From contig NZ_QGTL01000002.1 of the NCBI RefSeq assembly GCF_003182135.1, forward strand, positions 186,001 to 250,000: 64,000 nt of DNA, read 5' to 3'. The position numbers and the translations under genes were made by a program. This stretch comes from Nocardia neocaledoniensis (lineage in GTDB: Bacteria > Actinomycetota > Actinomycetes > Mycobacteriales > Mycobacteriaceae). Of the stretch, positions 48,058-56,430 are shown piece after piece. Positions within the stretch are counted from its first letter, which is position 1. The number at the start of each line of letters is the position of its first letter. The notes below the pieces were generated by a model. It did no database searches. It saw nothing but the letters and a program-made list of their open reading frames with translations, and had not been told where the DNA came from.

Positions 48058-49476
48058 TCATCCCAGGGCGCGGAGGGTCGGCCAGAGGGTGGACCAGGGG
48101 GCGCGGGGGCGGCAGAGGGTCAGGGGGGCGCCCTGTTCGTCGTTGTCGAGGTCCAGGCCGTTGTCCAGGACGCCGACGGGTTCGACCGCGGCGCAGAACT
48201 CGGCGAGTCGGTTTTGGTCGATGCCGACGGTCAGGACCGTGGTCGCGGAGTCAGGAGGCGGGCCCCACCACCAATAGGCGTTGTGACCTGAAAACGGCGT
48301 CGGCAGGCCGTAATCGGGGCCGTAGCGTTCGATCGCGCCCGCTTCGCCGTAGTTCGCGGTGAGTATCTCCGCGCCCGGTGGGCGGGCCGCCGCCACCTGG
48401 GCGACGACCTCGGGCCAGCCGATGGTCTCGCCCGCGTCGTAGTTCACCGCGAGCACCGGCGAGTCGGGCAAGTCCGAGACCGGGAGTATCGGCAGGAAGA
48501 GCACCGCCGACATCGCGGCGTTCAGCGCGATCACCGAACCTACTGCCGCCCAGAGCTTTCGTTTGTCGCCGAGGATCGACGCGAGGCCCACCGACCCGGC
48601 GGCGAGGAGCACCGGGTACATGCCGCCGAGGTAGTACGCCTTGCCGCCGGCGAGCAGGAAGAGGACGAAGAGCGCGCCGTAGGTCAGCACGAACGCGCGG
48701 TAGGCCGAGTGCCACAGGCGCCATGCTCCGTAGATCCACAGGGGCACGAGCAGCGGGCCGAAGAGCCCGAACTGCAGGAGTACGAACATGATCGGGGAAT
48801 CCGAGGTCCCCGAGGAGCCGCCGGCGATCGCGCGGCTCAGCTCCCATTGGGGCCACCCGTGCCCGGCCTGCCACCACAGGTACGGCAGCACGAGGAGCGC
48901 GGCGAGGCCGACAGCGAGCGGAAAGTACCTGTTGGCGAATAGTTTTCGACGACCGATGAGGAGCAGCCCGAGCGCCAGCGCCGCGACCGGGACGATCAGA
49001 AGGGCCTTGTTCAACAGGCCGATTCCCACGACGATGCCGATCAACAGCCACCACCGCGGGTCCGGCGCCGGACGCAGCAGCTTCAGGACGAGAAGACAGA
49101 TCAGCGACCACGCGGCCAGATCGAAGATCGTCGTCCCGAACAGGTGCCCGGCGCCCTGCACCACCGCCGCGCTCGCCACGGCCCCCGCGGCCAGTGCTCG
49201 CGCGCCGCGACCGCCACCCAGTTCCCCGGCCATGAGACCCGCGCAGACGACCACCAGCGTGGCGGCGGCGAGAGCGGGTAGACGCAGGACCCAGAGCGAA
49301 TCCGGATCAACGGCCGCCATCAGACGCGCCAGCGCGGGTGTCAGCGGCGGTTGGTCGGGATAGCCCCAATCCAGGCGGCGACCTGCGGCCAGGAAGTACA
49401 TCTCGTCCCGGTGGTACCCATAGCGCGAGGATGTGACCAGCAGAACTACGGCGAAAACCGACGCGATCACGGTCAC
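48058..49476 (-). CDS. Glycosyltransferase family 39-like membrane protein
   Basis: A 472-residue protein with about eleven membrane helices. The first extracellular loop has YGYHRDEMYFLAAGRRLDWGYPDQPPLTP, containing the DE motif typical of GT39/ArnT-like transferases that use polyprenyl-phosphate sugars. The C-terminal soluble domain (ILTANYGEAGAIERYGPDYGLPTPFSGHNAYWWWGPP) matches the actinobacterial PMT-2-like branch. It probably transfers a sugar to lipid or protein outside the membrane. GTG at 49476 is used. Confidence 0.85.
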   Translation of the reverse strand: MTVIASVFAVVLLVTSSRYGYHRDEMYFLAAGRRLDWGYPDQPPLTPALARLMAAVDPDSLWVLRLPALAAATLVVVCAGLMAGELGGGRGARALAAGAVASAAVVQGAGHLFGTTIFDLAAWSLICLLVLKLLRPAPDPRWWLLIGIVVGIGLLNKALLIVPVAALALGLLLIGRRKLFANRYFPLAVGLAALLVLPYLWWQAGHGWPQWELSRAIAGGSSGTSDSPIMFVLLQFGLFGPLLVPLWIYGAWRLWHSAYRAFVLTYGALFVLFLLAGGKAYYLGGMYPVLLAAGSVGLASILGDKRKLWAAVGSVIALNAAMSAVLFLPILPVSDLPDSPVLAVNYDAGETIGWPEVVAQVAAARPPGAEILTANYGEAGAIERYGPDYGLPTPFSGHNAYWWWGPPPDSATTVLTVGIDQNRLAEFCAAVEPVGVLDNGLDLDNDEQGAPLTLCRPRAPWSTLWPTLRALG

Positions 49477-49525
49477 TCGTCCAGACTGACACGGATTCGC
49501 GGATTTCGCTGGCGTCGACGAGCTT

Positions 49526-49562
49526 CTTACTCCAGAGTAAGATAGTCTTACCGAGGAGTAAG
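49526..49562 (+). promoter_or_regulatory. Two tandem 16-bp palindromic operators upstream of fadE24
   Basis: CTTACTCCAGAGTAAG (49526-49541) and CTTACCGAGGAGTAAG (49547-49562) are two copies of a palindrome CTTAC-N6-GTAAG. Their centres are 21 bp apart, two helical turns, so two dimers could bind the same face. They lie 45 bp before the fadE24 start and resemble sites of TetR-type fatty-acid regulators. Confidence 0.65.
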
Positions 49563-49606
49563 ATAGCTGGGGTCACAAGCGCCCCGACAGCCGAGGAAAT
49601 CAGGTG

Positions 49607-51001
49607 ATGATGAGCACTCGAGACAGCGCGACGAAGCGACGTCCGAACGACACGTCCGCGGTCGGCCTCAGCCAGCCCAAGCGGGACTGGATGGGCGCCG
49701 CGATGCGCGCTTTGACGACCATTACCGGGTCGGAGCTCGCCGAGAAGTACAACCTGCGCAAGCCCATCGATCGCGTCGCCTACGAGGGCACCAAGACCGG
49801 TTTCCGGACGCTGGGCGCGGCCACCCGTTCCTTCGCCAAGGTCACCGGCGGCGGCCAGCCCAAGCGGCTGCCCTACAACGAGGCCAAGACCAAGGACTAC
49901 TTCGACCTCACCCCGTCCGACGAGCAGCAGATGATCGTCGAGACCGTGAAGGACTTCGCCGGCGAGATCCTGCGCCCGGCCGCCTACGACGCCGACAACG
50001 CGGCGAAGGCGCCGCGCGACCTGCTCGAGCGCGCCGCCGAACTCGGCATCACCCTGATCAACGTGCCCGAGGAACTGGAAGGCGCGGCGAGCGAGCGTGG
50101 CGCCGTCACCAATTCCCTGGTCGCCGAGGCCCTTTCGCACGGTGACATGGGTCTGGCGCTGCCGATCCTCGCGCCGAGCGGCGTGGCCGTCGCGCTGTCG
50201 CAGTGGGGCTCCGACGCCCAGCAGCAGACCTACCTGCCCGCCTTCACCGGCGAGAACGTGCCGCAGGCCTCCGTCGTGATCGCCGAGCCGCGCGCGCTGT
50301 TCGATCCGTTCGCCCTGCAGACCAAGGCCACCCGCTCCCCCAGCGGCTTCCGCCTCAACGGCGTGAAGAGCCTGGTCCCGGCCGCCGCCGATGCCGAGCT
50401 GTTCGTCGTGGCCGCCGAACTCGACGGGCGCCCCGCGCTGTTCATCGTCGAGTCCGACACCGCGGGCCTGTCGGTGGAGGCCGACCCGAGCATGGGTCTG
50501 CGCGCCGCGGGTCTGGGCCGGCTGATCCTGGACAACGTGGCCGTGCCCGCCGAGGCTGTCCTCGGTGACGGTGACGCCAAGGCCCGCGCCGAGGAGTACG
50601 CCGACGCCGTGCAGCTCGCGCGGCTGGGCTGGGCGTCGCTGGCGATCGGTACCGGCCAGGCCGTGCTCGACTACGTGATCCCGTACGTGAACGAGCGCGA
50701 GGCGTTCGGCGAGCCCATCTCGCACCGCCAGGCGGTCGCGTTCATGGTGGCCAACATGGCGATCGAGCTCGACGGCCTGCGCCTCGTGACGCTGCGGGGT
50801 GCGTCGCGCGCCGAACAGGGTCTGTCGTTCGCTCGCGAGGCGGCGCTGGCCCGCAAGCTGGCCACCGACAAGGGCATGCAGATCGGCCTGGACGGCGTGC
50901 AGCTGCTCGGCGGTCACGGCTTCACCAAGGAACACCCGGTCGAGCGCTGGTACCGGGACCTTCGAGCCGTCGGCGTCGCCGAGGGCGTGGTGCTGGTCTA
51001 G
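49607..51001 (+). CDS. fadE24: Acyl-CoA dehydrogenase, FadE24-like
   Basis: About 464 residues, one subunit of the acyl-CoA dehydrogenase family. The N-terminal 90 residues are an extra helical region; the core has LINVPEELEGAASERGAVTNSLVAEALSHGDMGLALPILAPSGVA, the beta domain, and VQLARLGWASLAIGTGQAVLDYV with GGHGFTKEHPVERWYRDLR at the end, the flavin-contact segment. The family catalytic glutamate is not clear at its usual place, as expected in heteromeric FadE pairs where one subunit is catalytic. Starts at 49604 (GTG), 49607 or 49610 are possible; GAGGAA favours 49607. It is co-transcribed with the next gene; order and lengths match mycobacterial fadE24-fadE23. Confidence 0.85.
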   Translation: MMSTRDSATKRRPNDTSAVGLSQPKRDWMGAAMRALTTITGSELAEKYNLRKPIDRVAYEGTKTGFRTLGAATRSFAKVTGGGQPKRLPYNEAKTKDYFDLTPSDEQQMIVETVKDFAGEILRPAAYDADNAAKAPRDLLERAAELGITLINVPEELEGAASERGAVTNSLVAEALSHGDMGLALPILAPSGVAVALSQWGSDAQQQTYLPAFTGENVPQASVVIAEPRALFDPFALQTKATRSPSGFRLNGVKSLVPAAADAELFVVAAELDGRPALFIVESDTAGLSVEADPSMGLRAAGLGRLILDNVAVPAEAVLGDGDAKARAEEYADAVQLARLGWASLAIGTGQAVLDYVIPYVNEREAFGEPISHRQAVAFMVANMAIELDGLRLVTLRGASRAEQGLSFAREAALARKLATDKGMQIGLDGVQLLGGHGFTKEHPVERWYRDLRAVGVAEGVVLV

Positions 51002-51033
51002 TCGCGTCCGTCTTCGATTCCCAGGAGAATTCC

Positions 51034-52251
51034 ATGATCAACCTCGAACTCCCCAAGAAGCTGAAGGCGAGCGCGAACCAGGCCCACCAGGTCGCCGCGC
51101 AGATCTTCCGCCCCATCTCCCGCAAGTACGACCTCGCCGAGCACGAGTACCCGGTCGAGCTCGACACCATGGCCGCCATGGTGGAGGGCCTCGCCGACTC
51201 CGGCACCCAGAAGATCGGCGGCGCCGCGGGCGGTCGCGGTGACGACGCGGGCACCACCGACATCGTCGCCAATGCCAACGGCGGCAACATGTCCGCGCTG
51301 CTCAACGCGCTCGAGACCTCATGGGGCGATGTCGGCCTGATGCTGACGATCCCCTACCAGGGCCTGGGCAACGCCGCGATCGCCGCGGTCGCCACCGACG
51401 AGCAGCTGGAGCGGTTCGGCAAGGTGTGGGCCTCGATGGCCATCACCGAGCCCTCGTTCGGTTCCGACTCCGCCGCCGTCACCACCACCGCCGTGCTCGA
51501 CGGCGACGAGTGGGTGCTCAACGGCGAGAAGATCTTCGTCACCGCGGGCGAGCGCTCCACCCACATCGTGGTGTGGGCGACGGTCGACAAGAGCCTGGGC
51601 CGCGCGGCGATCAAGTCGTTCGTCGTGCCGCGCGACGCTCCAGGTCTGTCGGTGGCGCGGCTCGAGCACAAGCTCGGCATCAAGGCCTCCGACACCGCCG
51701 TGCTGCTGCTGCAGGACTGCCGGATTCCCGCCGACAACATCCTCGGCTCGCCGGAAGTCAACGTGGAGAAGGGTTTCGCGGGGGTCATGCAGACCTTCGA
51801 CAACACCCGCCCGATGGTCGCCGCGATGGCCGTCGGTGTCGCGCGCGCCGCGCTCGAGGAGCTGCGCACCATCCTCACCGACGCCGGTGTCGAGATCTCC
51901 TACGACACCCCCGCGATGAACCAGCACGCCGCGGCCGCCGAATTCCTGCGCCTGGAAGCCGATTACGAGGCCGCCTACCTGCTGTCGCTGCGCGCGGCGT
52001 GGATGGCCGACAACAAGAAGCCGAACTCGCTCGAGGCCTCGATGTCCAAGGCCAAGGCGGGCCGCACCGGCACCGACGTGACTCTCAAGTCCGTCGAACT
52101 GGCGGGCACCCTCGGCTACTCCCAGCGCCTGCTCCTGGAGAAGTGGGGCCGCGACTCGAAGATCCTCGACATCTTCGAGGGCACCCAGCAGATCCAGCAG
52201 CTGATCGTTGCTCGCCGCGTCCTCGGAAAGACCAGCGCCGAGCTCAAGTGA
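51034..52251 (+). CDS. fadE23: Acyl-CoA dehydrogenase, FadE23-like (3' end is the attachment site)
   Basis: A 405-residue acyl-CoA dehydrogenase. ASMAITEPSFGSDSAAVTTTAVLDGDEWVLNGEKIFVTAG is the FAD/substrate motif, VARAALEELRTIL the start of the C-terminal helical domain and KILDIFEGTQQIQQLIVARRVLGKT the terminal signature. It likely forms a heterotetramer with the FadE24-like product and oxidises an acyl-CoA. CAGGAGA precedes the ATG. Its last 30 codons are duplicated at 58798-58890: the integrated element recombined into this 3' end and rebuilt an intact gene. Confidence 0.9.
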   Translation: MINLELPKKLKASANQAHQVAAQIFRPISRKYDLAEHEYPVELDTMAAMVEGLADSGTQKIGGAAGGRGDDAGTTDIVANANGGNMSALLNALETSWGDVGLMLTIPYQGLGNAAIAAVATDEQLERFGKVWASMAITEPSFGSDSAAVTTTAVLDGDEWVLNGEKIFVTAGERSTHIVVWATVDKSLGRAAIKSFVVPRDAPGLSVARLEHKLGIKASDTAVLLLQDCRIPADNILGSPEVNVEKGFAGVMQTFDNTRPMVAAMAVGVARAALEELRTILTDAGVEISYDTPAMNQHAAAAEFLRLEADYEAAYLLSLRAAWMADNKKPNSLEASMSKAKAGRTGTDVTLKSVELAGTLGYSQRLLLEKWGRDSKILDIFEGTQQIQQLIVARRVLGKTSAELK

Positions 52252-52315
52252 GCTGGTAGACAACAGAAATCCGGTGCGAGTCGACGTGATGACTCGCACC
52301 GGATTCTTGTTTCCC
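52159..52315 (+). repeat. attL: left copy of the fadE23 3'-end direct repeat
   Basis: About 157 bp covering the last fadE23 codons, the stop and the terminator, repeated at 58798-58953 with roughly eight mismatches and one gap. Homology stops abruptly after TTTCCC at 52315. It bounds the integrative element on the gene side. Confidence 0.9.
52268..52312 (+). terminator. fadE23 terminator (attL copy)
   Basis: Perfect 15-bp stem (52268-52282 with 52291-52305), 8-base loop, followed by CTTGTTT. A second copy lies at 58906-58950. Confidence 0.85.
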
Positions 52316-52344
52316 TGGCCCGGCCGATTCGGGTGCATGGCCTC

Positions 52345-52749
52345 TCAGGCCGCTTCCAGGCCGTTGACGGGAGGAAGCTCCCAGATGTGGGCCGACTCGT
52401 TGACGGCCTGGCGGGCGCGTTCGTGGCTGGACGGGAGTAGGTGTGTGTACACGCGGAGGGTGAACCCCGGATCCTCGTGGCCGAGGTAGTCGGCGAGCTC
52501 CTTGACCGAGACGCCACGAGAGAGAAGCTTCGAGGCATAGAGGTGCCGAAGGCCCGAGTGCATCCCGTCTGCCCGATTCACGTATTCGAGATCCGCTTTG
52601 GCGAATGCCGGCTTCCACACGATCTTGCTGAACAGGTCGCCGCACATCGCCTCTCCCCTGCTGTTAGTGGTCAGCAGAGGCACAGCCACCGGATCGCCAT
52701 CAGCAGCGCCCCACGGCAACGTCACCGTGGACGCGGGGAAACACTTCAA
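52345..52749 (-). pseudogene. Tyrosine integrase, C-terminal fragment
   Basis: About 134 residues (coding character extends back to roughly 52775) equal to the C-terminal catalytic part of a pSAM2-like tyrosine recombinase. The HxxR motif (HSGLRHLYASKLLSRGVSVKELADYLGH), the second histidine in LGHEDPGF and the nucleophile tyrosine in RVYTHLLP are present, but the N-terminal core-binding domain and the first catalytic arginine are missing. Upstream of about 52775 the sequence turns into non-coding GC-rich DNA. The orientation towards attL is normal for integrases adjoining their attachment site. Enzymatically dead. Confidence 0.88.
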
Positions 52750-53634
52750 GTGGTCGTCGATCGCATCAAGGGGGCGGCTGGCGCCGCCCAGCGCTGCCGC
52801 CGCGCGGCACCGCGCAGCACGGCCAGGCCTCCGCTGCGCTCCGGCCCGCCGTGGCCCGTTGGGCGCGTCGGCACCGCTTCGGCGACGTGGCAGAACGCCC
52901 CCTTCACCTATCTGGCCGCGTCAGGCTCCGACCGAGCAGTGCTGGGCACGACGTCGGCCGTCCCCGGCTGTCTCTCCCGCGACCTGGCAACGAATCGGCC
53001 GGCATCGTGCCGGTCGACCGGCTGTGGTCCCGGTCCAAGCGGCGAACAAGCGAAGTCGCTCGGCACGTTGCGTGGTGGGCCGAAGCCCCCGCGGGCGGGT
53101 CAGGGTGCCTCTGCCACGTCGGCCGGATTGGTCGTCGAGGTACCAGGCGCTGGGGACGTCGAAGCGAGGGCGGGGCTCGCCCGTGGGGGCTTCGGCCCCT
53201 TCACCCTTCCGGGCACCGACAACGACGTCGGACAGTGGATCGCCAACGACGCCGATCCCAGCCCGGACCCCGGCGCACTGACTCGCCGGAACCCCTGCCG
53301 CCCGCGTGGACACCTTCCCCACGCGGGATGGCAGGGCACCAACCCGGTTGCCGAACAGAATCCGCGGTGAGTCGGTGGTATCGCGACCGGTGGCCGCGTG
53401 GCCCTGGTCTGGGTTGGCCTGCATTGTGTTCCCGCGCCCCTCACACCTCAAAGGCACCCTTGGCGTCAGCTGCGCTGATGGCGTTCGCCACCCTTGACCT
53501 GTGAGCCTCTGCGCATGACAGGCAGGCCCTATGGGGCGGGCGGTGAGCCAGCCCCGGTGTGTGCACCCCAGCCCCAGCGCAGGGCCAAAAGTTCCGGCTG
53601 ACTTGCAGTCTCACGCTCGTGAAAGTATCTGTGC
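52750..53634. other. Non-coding GC-rich stretch inside the element
   Basis: No convincing gene on either strand; open frames here are Arg/Pro-rich and overlap each other. The notable feature is a long inverted repeat: arms of 20 bases at 53078-53097 and 53178-53197 (19 of 20 pairs) around an 80-base loop. This may be the remains of a replication, transfer or integrase-promoter region of the element. Confidence 0.5.
53078..53197. repeat. Long inverted repeat in the element
   Basis: Arms 53078-53097 and 53178-53197 begin GGCCGAAGCCCCC and pair at 19 of 20 positions; the loop is 80 bases. It is not next to a gene end. Confidence 0.7.
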
Positions 53635-54579
53635 GTGACTCAGTTCAACTTTCGGAACACGATATTGCTTGCGCCCGGCGAGTCCCTGACAACGGATGGT
53701 CCACGGCTCGTGCTGTACTCCCAGTCAGGGACAGAGGTGATCATTCGTCCAATCGACGAGTCTAAACCGTTCAAAGATGCCACGCACCTCCTGATCCAAG
53801 GCGGGCCCTATGCTACGGAGAACGAGGCCATACGCGCAGGTAAGAGTTGGCGGCGTCAGCTACTCATGGCGTGCTCGGATCGCTCGATCGGCATCGATAT
53901 CGGCGATGAGGCTGAACTTCGCCCCCTCCGAATCCCGCTCAGTCAACGAGAATTCTCACCAGACGATATCGTGATCCTCAAGCAGCGGCATGGCTTGCAG
54001 GTCTATCCAGTTCCGGCCGACGACGCGACCTTTGGGTTTTCCGCGTTCACCGCTGATCTCGCAGTCGGCCGATCGTCTGAGGGGTTGCTAACCGCGATTC
54101 GCGAGGTAGGTCCAAGAGCATCCCAGATGTCGGCACGTCAAACGCTGGCGCTGAGTCTCCTGCATGCATCAAGGTTCGCTGAAAACCCAGAGACGAAGTA
54201 CGTACTGCTGGTTACAGCGGTGGAAGCGCTGATCAAACGGGCAGACCAGTCGAAAGTCGTCCGTGAACTGCTCACTTCTTTTCAGGATGCTGTTCGCGAC
54301 AGCGACCTCAGTGACGAGGAGCGTACAGAGGTTGTTGGCCATCTCAGTCGGGGGAAAGTGGAGACCATCGGCGCAGCCGGTCGTAGGCTGGCGGCCAAAC
54401 TGGGTGACAACATATACGGTGGTGTCGACCCATCGACCTACTTTGGAAACGTCTATAAGATTCGAAGCAATATTGTCCACGGCAATATGAGCCGTCCAGA
54501 TCATGAGCAGCTCAGGAGCGAGTACGGAGAGCTGCACCGGTTCGTCGTTGAGCTCCTCCACAAGATTATCGTCTCGTAG
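53635..54579 (+). CDS. HEPN-motif protein 1 (ApeA-like candidate)
   Basis: A 314-residue protein from a GTG start. Residues 1-160 are beta-rich. Residues 170-312 are helical, with LLVTAVEALI and YKIRSNIVHG, where R277 and H282 form an RX4H motif, the ribonuclease signature of HEPN domains (Apea-like group also shows the preceding VEALI and following Gly). HEPN ribonucleases are common in phage-defence and toxin systems. It is the first cargo gene of the element, next to the non-coding stretch, and its base composition is less G+C-rich than the chromosome. Assignment rests on motif and fold pattern only. Confidence 0.7.
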   Translation: MTQFNFRNTILLAPGESLTTDGPRLVLYSQSGTEVIIRPIDESKPFKDATHLLIQGGPYATENEAIRAGKSWRRQLLMACSDRSIGIDIGDEAELRPLRIPLSQREFSPDDIVILKQRHGLQVYPVPADDATFGFSAFTADLAVGRSSEGLLTAIREVGPRASQMSARQTLALSLLHASRFAENPETKYVLLVTAVEALIKRADQSKVVRELLTSFQDAVRDSDLSDEERTEVVGHLSRGKVETIGAAGRRLAAKLGDNIYGGVDPSTYFGNVYKIRSNIVHGNMSRPDHEQLRSEYGELHRFVVELLHKIIVS

Positions 54580-54967
54580 CCTCGGGCAATGTGCCCTGGA
54601 CGGTAAAGCGCCGACCGTGCACGTGCTGCGTCCGGTGCCACGCATGTGTCACAAGTAGCCCATACGGCGTCGGACGCAGTGGAACCCCTACGGAAGTATT
54701 TCGCAACTTCACGTAGGGTACGGGCGTCGGCAGGCTGGCGGCGCACATCGGGTATTCGACTTGAAAGTGAGCCGACCTGCGCGGAGAGGCTGCCGAACGA
54801 GTTCGGCGGTCTCGTCGGGTTCCTGCGGCGGAACTCGGGCTGTGTAACGTGAGCGGGATTGCGCGGTGGGTCTGCATCGAGTCCAAGGACGAGCGATCGA
54901 TGCTCCTGCGACCTTGGAGCATCACAACCTTTCTGGTAGGCGTCGCTGTTGCAAACCATCCGAACGT
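54580..54967. other. Intergenic stretch with diverged repeat R1
   Basis: No gene is supported. It holds repeat R1 (54681-54774), which resembles the second part of repeat R2 (56265-56357). It separates the two HEPN-motif genes, which are convergent here. Confidence 0.5.
54681..54774 (+). repeat. Diverged direct repeat R1
   Basis: Shares the pattern CACGGAAG-like start, a CTTCA-GTAGGG middle and TCGACTTGAAAG end with 56265-56357; too diverged for exact counting by eye. Confidence 0.5.
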
Positions 54968-55870
54968 TCAAACAGTGCCGCGCCGCGCCGCCTCAAGGAC
55001 GTTGTGCGCGAATGCTGAGTACTGAAATTGAAATGACGATCCAGGATTGACTACCTTGCCGGTTGATAGGGCTCTTGCGCCAATCTCATCTGCGAACAAG
55101 GCGTCGAAATCGGAAAGCACCTTGACGGCTTTATCAGCTTCCGGATGAATTATTCGCACAACCATTTTATCTGTCTCGAATAGCAATGGCATTGTCTTTG
55201 TGACGAGCTCTACTACGCTTGGATCATCCGGCATGGCGGCAAGCTGGATTCGGTACTTTTCGCCAATTTCAGTATTCAGTTCAAGCATCGACTTCAGGTC
55301 AACCAGAGGGTCTGTCCACCCCTTCGCTTCACCGCCTACTTCTTTGGAGCCAGCGTTGATTTTGATGACATCCAATGCATAGTGGACCATGGTATTCCTC
55401 AAGTGGTACAGGAGTCGGTATTCTGGGCATCTCTCAAACAGCCTATTGAAGTATTTCTGCATCTTCTTATGTTGCGGACTTCCTTCGCCGAACTTCAAGA
55501 TTACCTGCTTATAGTTGTGCTCCTGATGGAAATGGAGCGATGAGCATAGTGCCAACACTGCCGTTCTCATGCGAAGGCCCAGTTTTACTATCAGATCGGG
55601 CTCATCCACGGTGGACGAAGCCCCCTCCATGTCGCCGACATCGTCCTGTATCGTGTGTAAGAATTTCCTCAGAGTTTCTCTCACGTACGCAAAAACGCTC
55701 ACATTGAGTATCTCGTCGAGTGCGCGGTATGCGGAAAATATTTCGTCTGCTTCAGCGATTGTTAACTCGCGAATGATCTTATAGGAAAATGATCCCTCGT
55801 GCCTGTTGGTAGGTTGAATGAGAAGTGCGGCATAAAATGGAACAAGATCTTTAATGCCGGACTCGGCCAC
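54968..55870 (-). CDS. HEPN-motif protein 2
   Basis: A 300-residue, mostly helical protein with low GC and unusual codon use, sure signs of foreign origin. AGGAGG lies six bases before the GTG at 55870. The segment LLYHLRNTMVHYALDV contains R158 and H163 in RX4H spacing, the same ribonuclease-like motif as protein 1, although the two proteins are otherwise unrelated. The N-terminal half has ELTIAEADEIFSAYRALDEIL and an FHQEHNYKQVIL stretch. No family is recognised. Defence-related RNase is a hypothesis. Confidence 0.65.
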   Translation of the reverse strand: MAESGIKDLVPFYAALLIQPTNRHEGSFSYKIIRELTIAEADEIFSAYRALDEILNVSVFAYVRETLRKFLHTIQDDVGDMEGASSTVDEPDLIVKLGLRMRTAVLALCSSLHFHQEHNYKQVILKFGEGSPQHKKMQKYFNRLFERCPEYRLLYHLRNTMVHYALDVIKINAGSKEVGGEAKGWTDPLVDLKSMLELNTEIGEKYRIQLAAMPDDPSVVELVTKTMPLLFETDKMVVRIIHPEADKAVKVLSDFDALFADEIGARALSTGKVVNPGSSFQFQYSAFAHNVLEAARRGTV

Positions 55871-56010
55871 CGAAGCCTCCTGGGTTCAGTAGATGGAGAT
55901 GACAAGATGCGAGCGTAGACCACTGAGACTAGCTAGACCGAGTGTGGCAACAACGATTGAACATGTACGGGCGACACCTCCGGTTCGCCAGGTAGTTGGC
56001 GGGACCGCAG

Positions 56011-56169
56011 CGGGACCAGAACGGGAACACACGCTACGAACGATCCCGAACAACCCCCATGTCCGTGCCGATCGGAGCACCGCCGAAAGTTGCTTCTGAC
56101 CAGGCGTTTCGCCCGCCGGCTGGACTGGGGTTCAAGTGGGCCAGCCGTCCCGTCATCCGTCCACCCGGG
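56011..56169 (+). repeat. Direct repeat R2a
   Basis: Aligns over about 158 bp with R3 (58521-58678), with a 31-base identical block at 56132-56162 and 58641-58671. Same orientation. Confidence 0.75.
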
Positions 56170-56264
56170 GTATCGCGACGGTGGTCGGCCGCGAGCCCCA
56201 GCCCGGCCACGACCAAAACTGTCACGCCGGTGCCACAACTCGCCCGTACGGCCCCAGACATGGC

Positions 56265-56357
56265 GGGACCCCCACGGAAGCATTCCAGCACTTCATGTAG
56301 GGGTACGGACGTCAGCACACGCCCCAAGGCCGAACGGCAGTCGACTTGAAAGCGAGT
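56265..56357 (+). repeat. Direct repeat R2b
   Basis: Diverged counterpart of R1 (54681-54774); begins GGGACCCCCACGGAAG and contains TCGACTTGAAAG at its end. Confidence 0.5.
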
Positions 56358-56430
56358 GTCGTGCGTGAGACCGGGGTTGATTTCTCCATACTTCAAGGTG
56401 AGGTGCGTAGTGCCACGACCATCAGGATGC

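Larger units (their letters stand above)
55871..56430. other. Intergenic stretch with diverged repeat R2
   Basis: No gene is supported. It carries R2, whose first part (56011-56169) matches R3 at 58521-58678, including a 31-base exact block at 56132-56162, and whose second part (56265-56357) matches R1. Confidence 0.55.

Noticed and set aside
52921..53457. A 178-codon minus-strand frame within the non-coding part of the element
   Set aside because: Arg/Gly/Thr-rich, overlaps competing frames and the long inverted repeat, and shows no fold pattern.
53635..55870. The two HEPN-motif genes as a HEPN/MNT toxin-antitoxin pair
   Set aside because: Neither contains the GSxARG nucleotidyltransferase motif of MNT antitoxins, and both carry the RX4H motif themselves.
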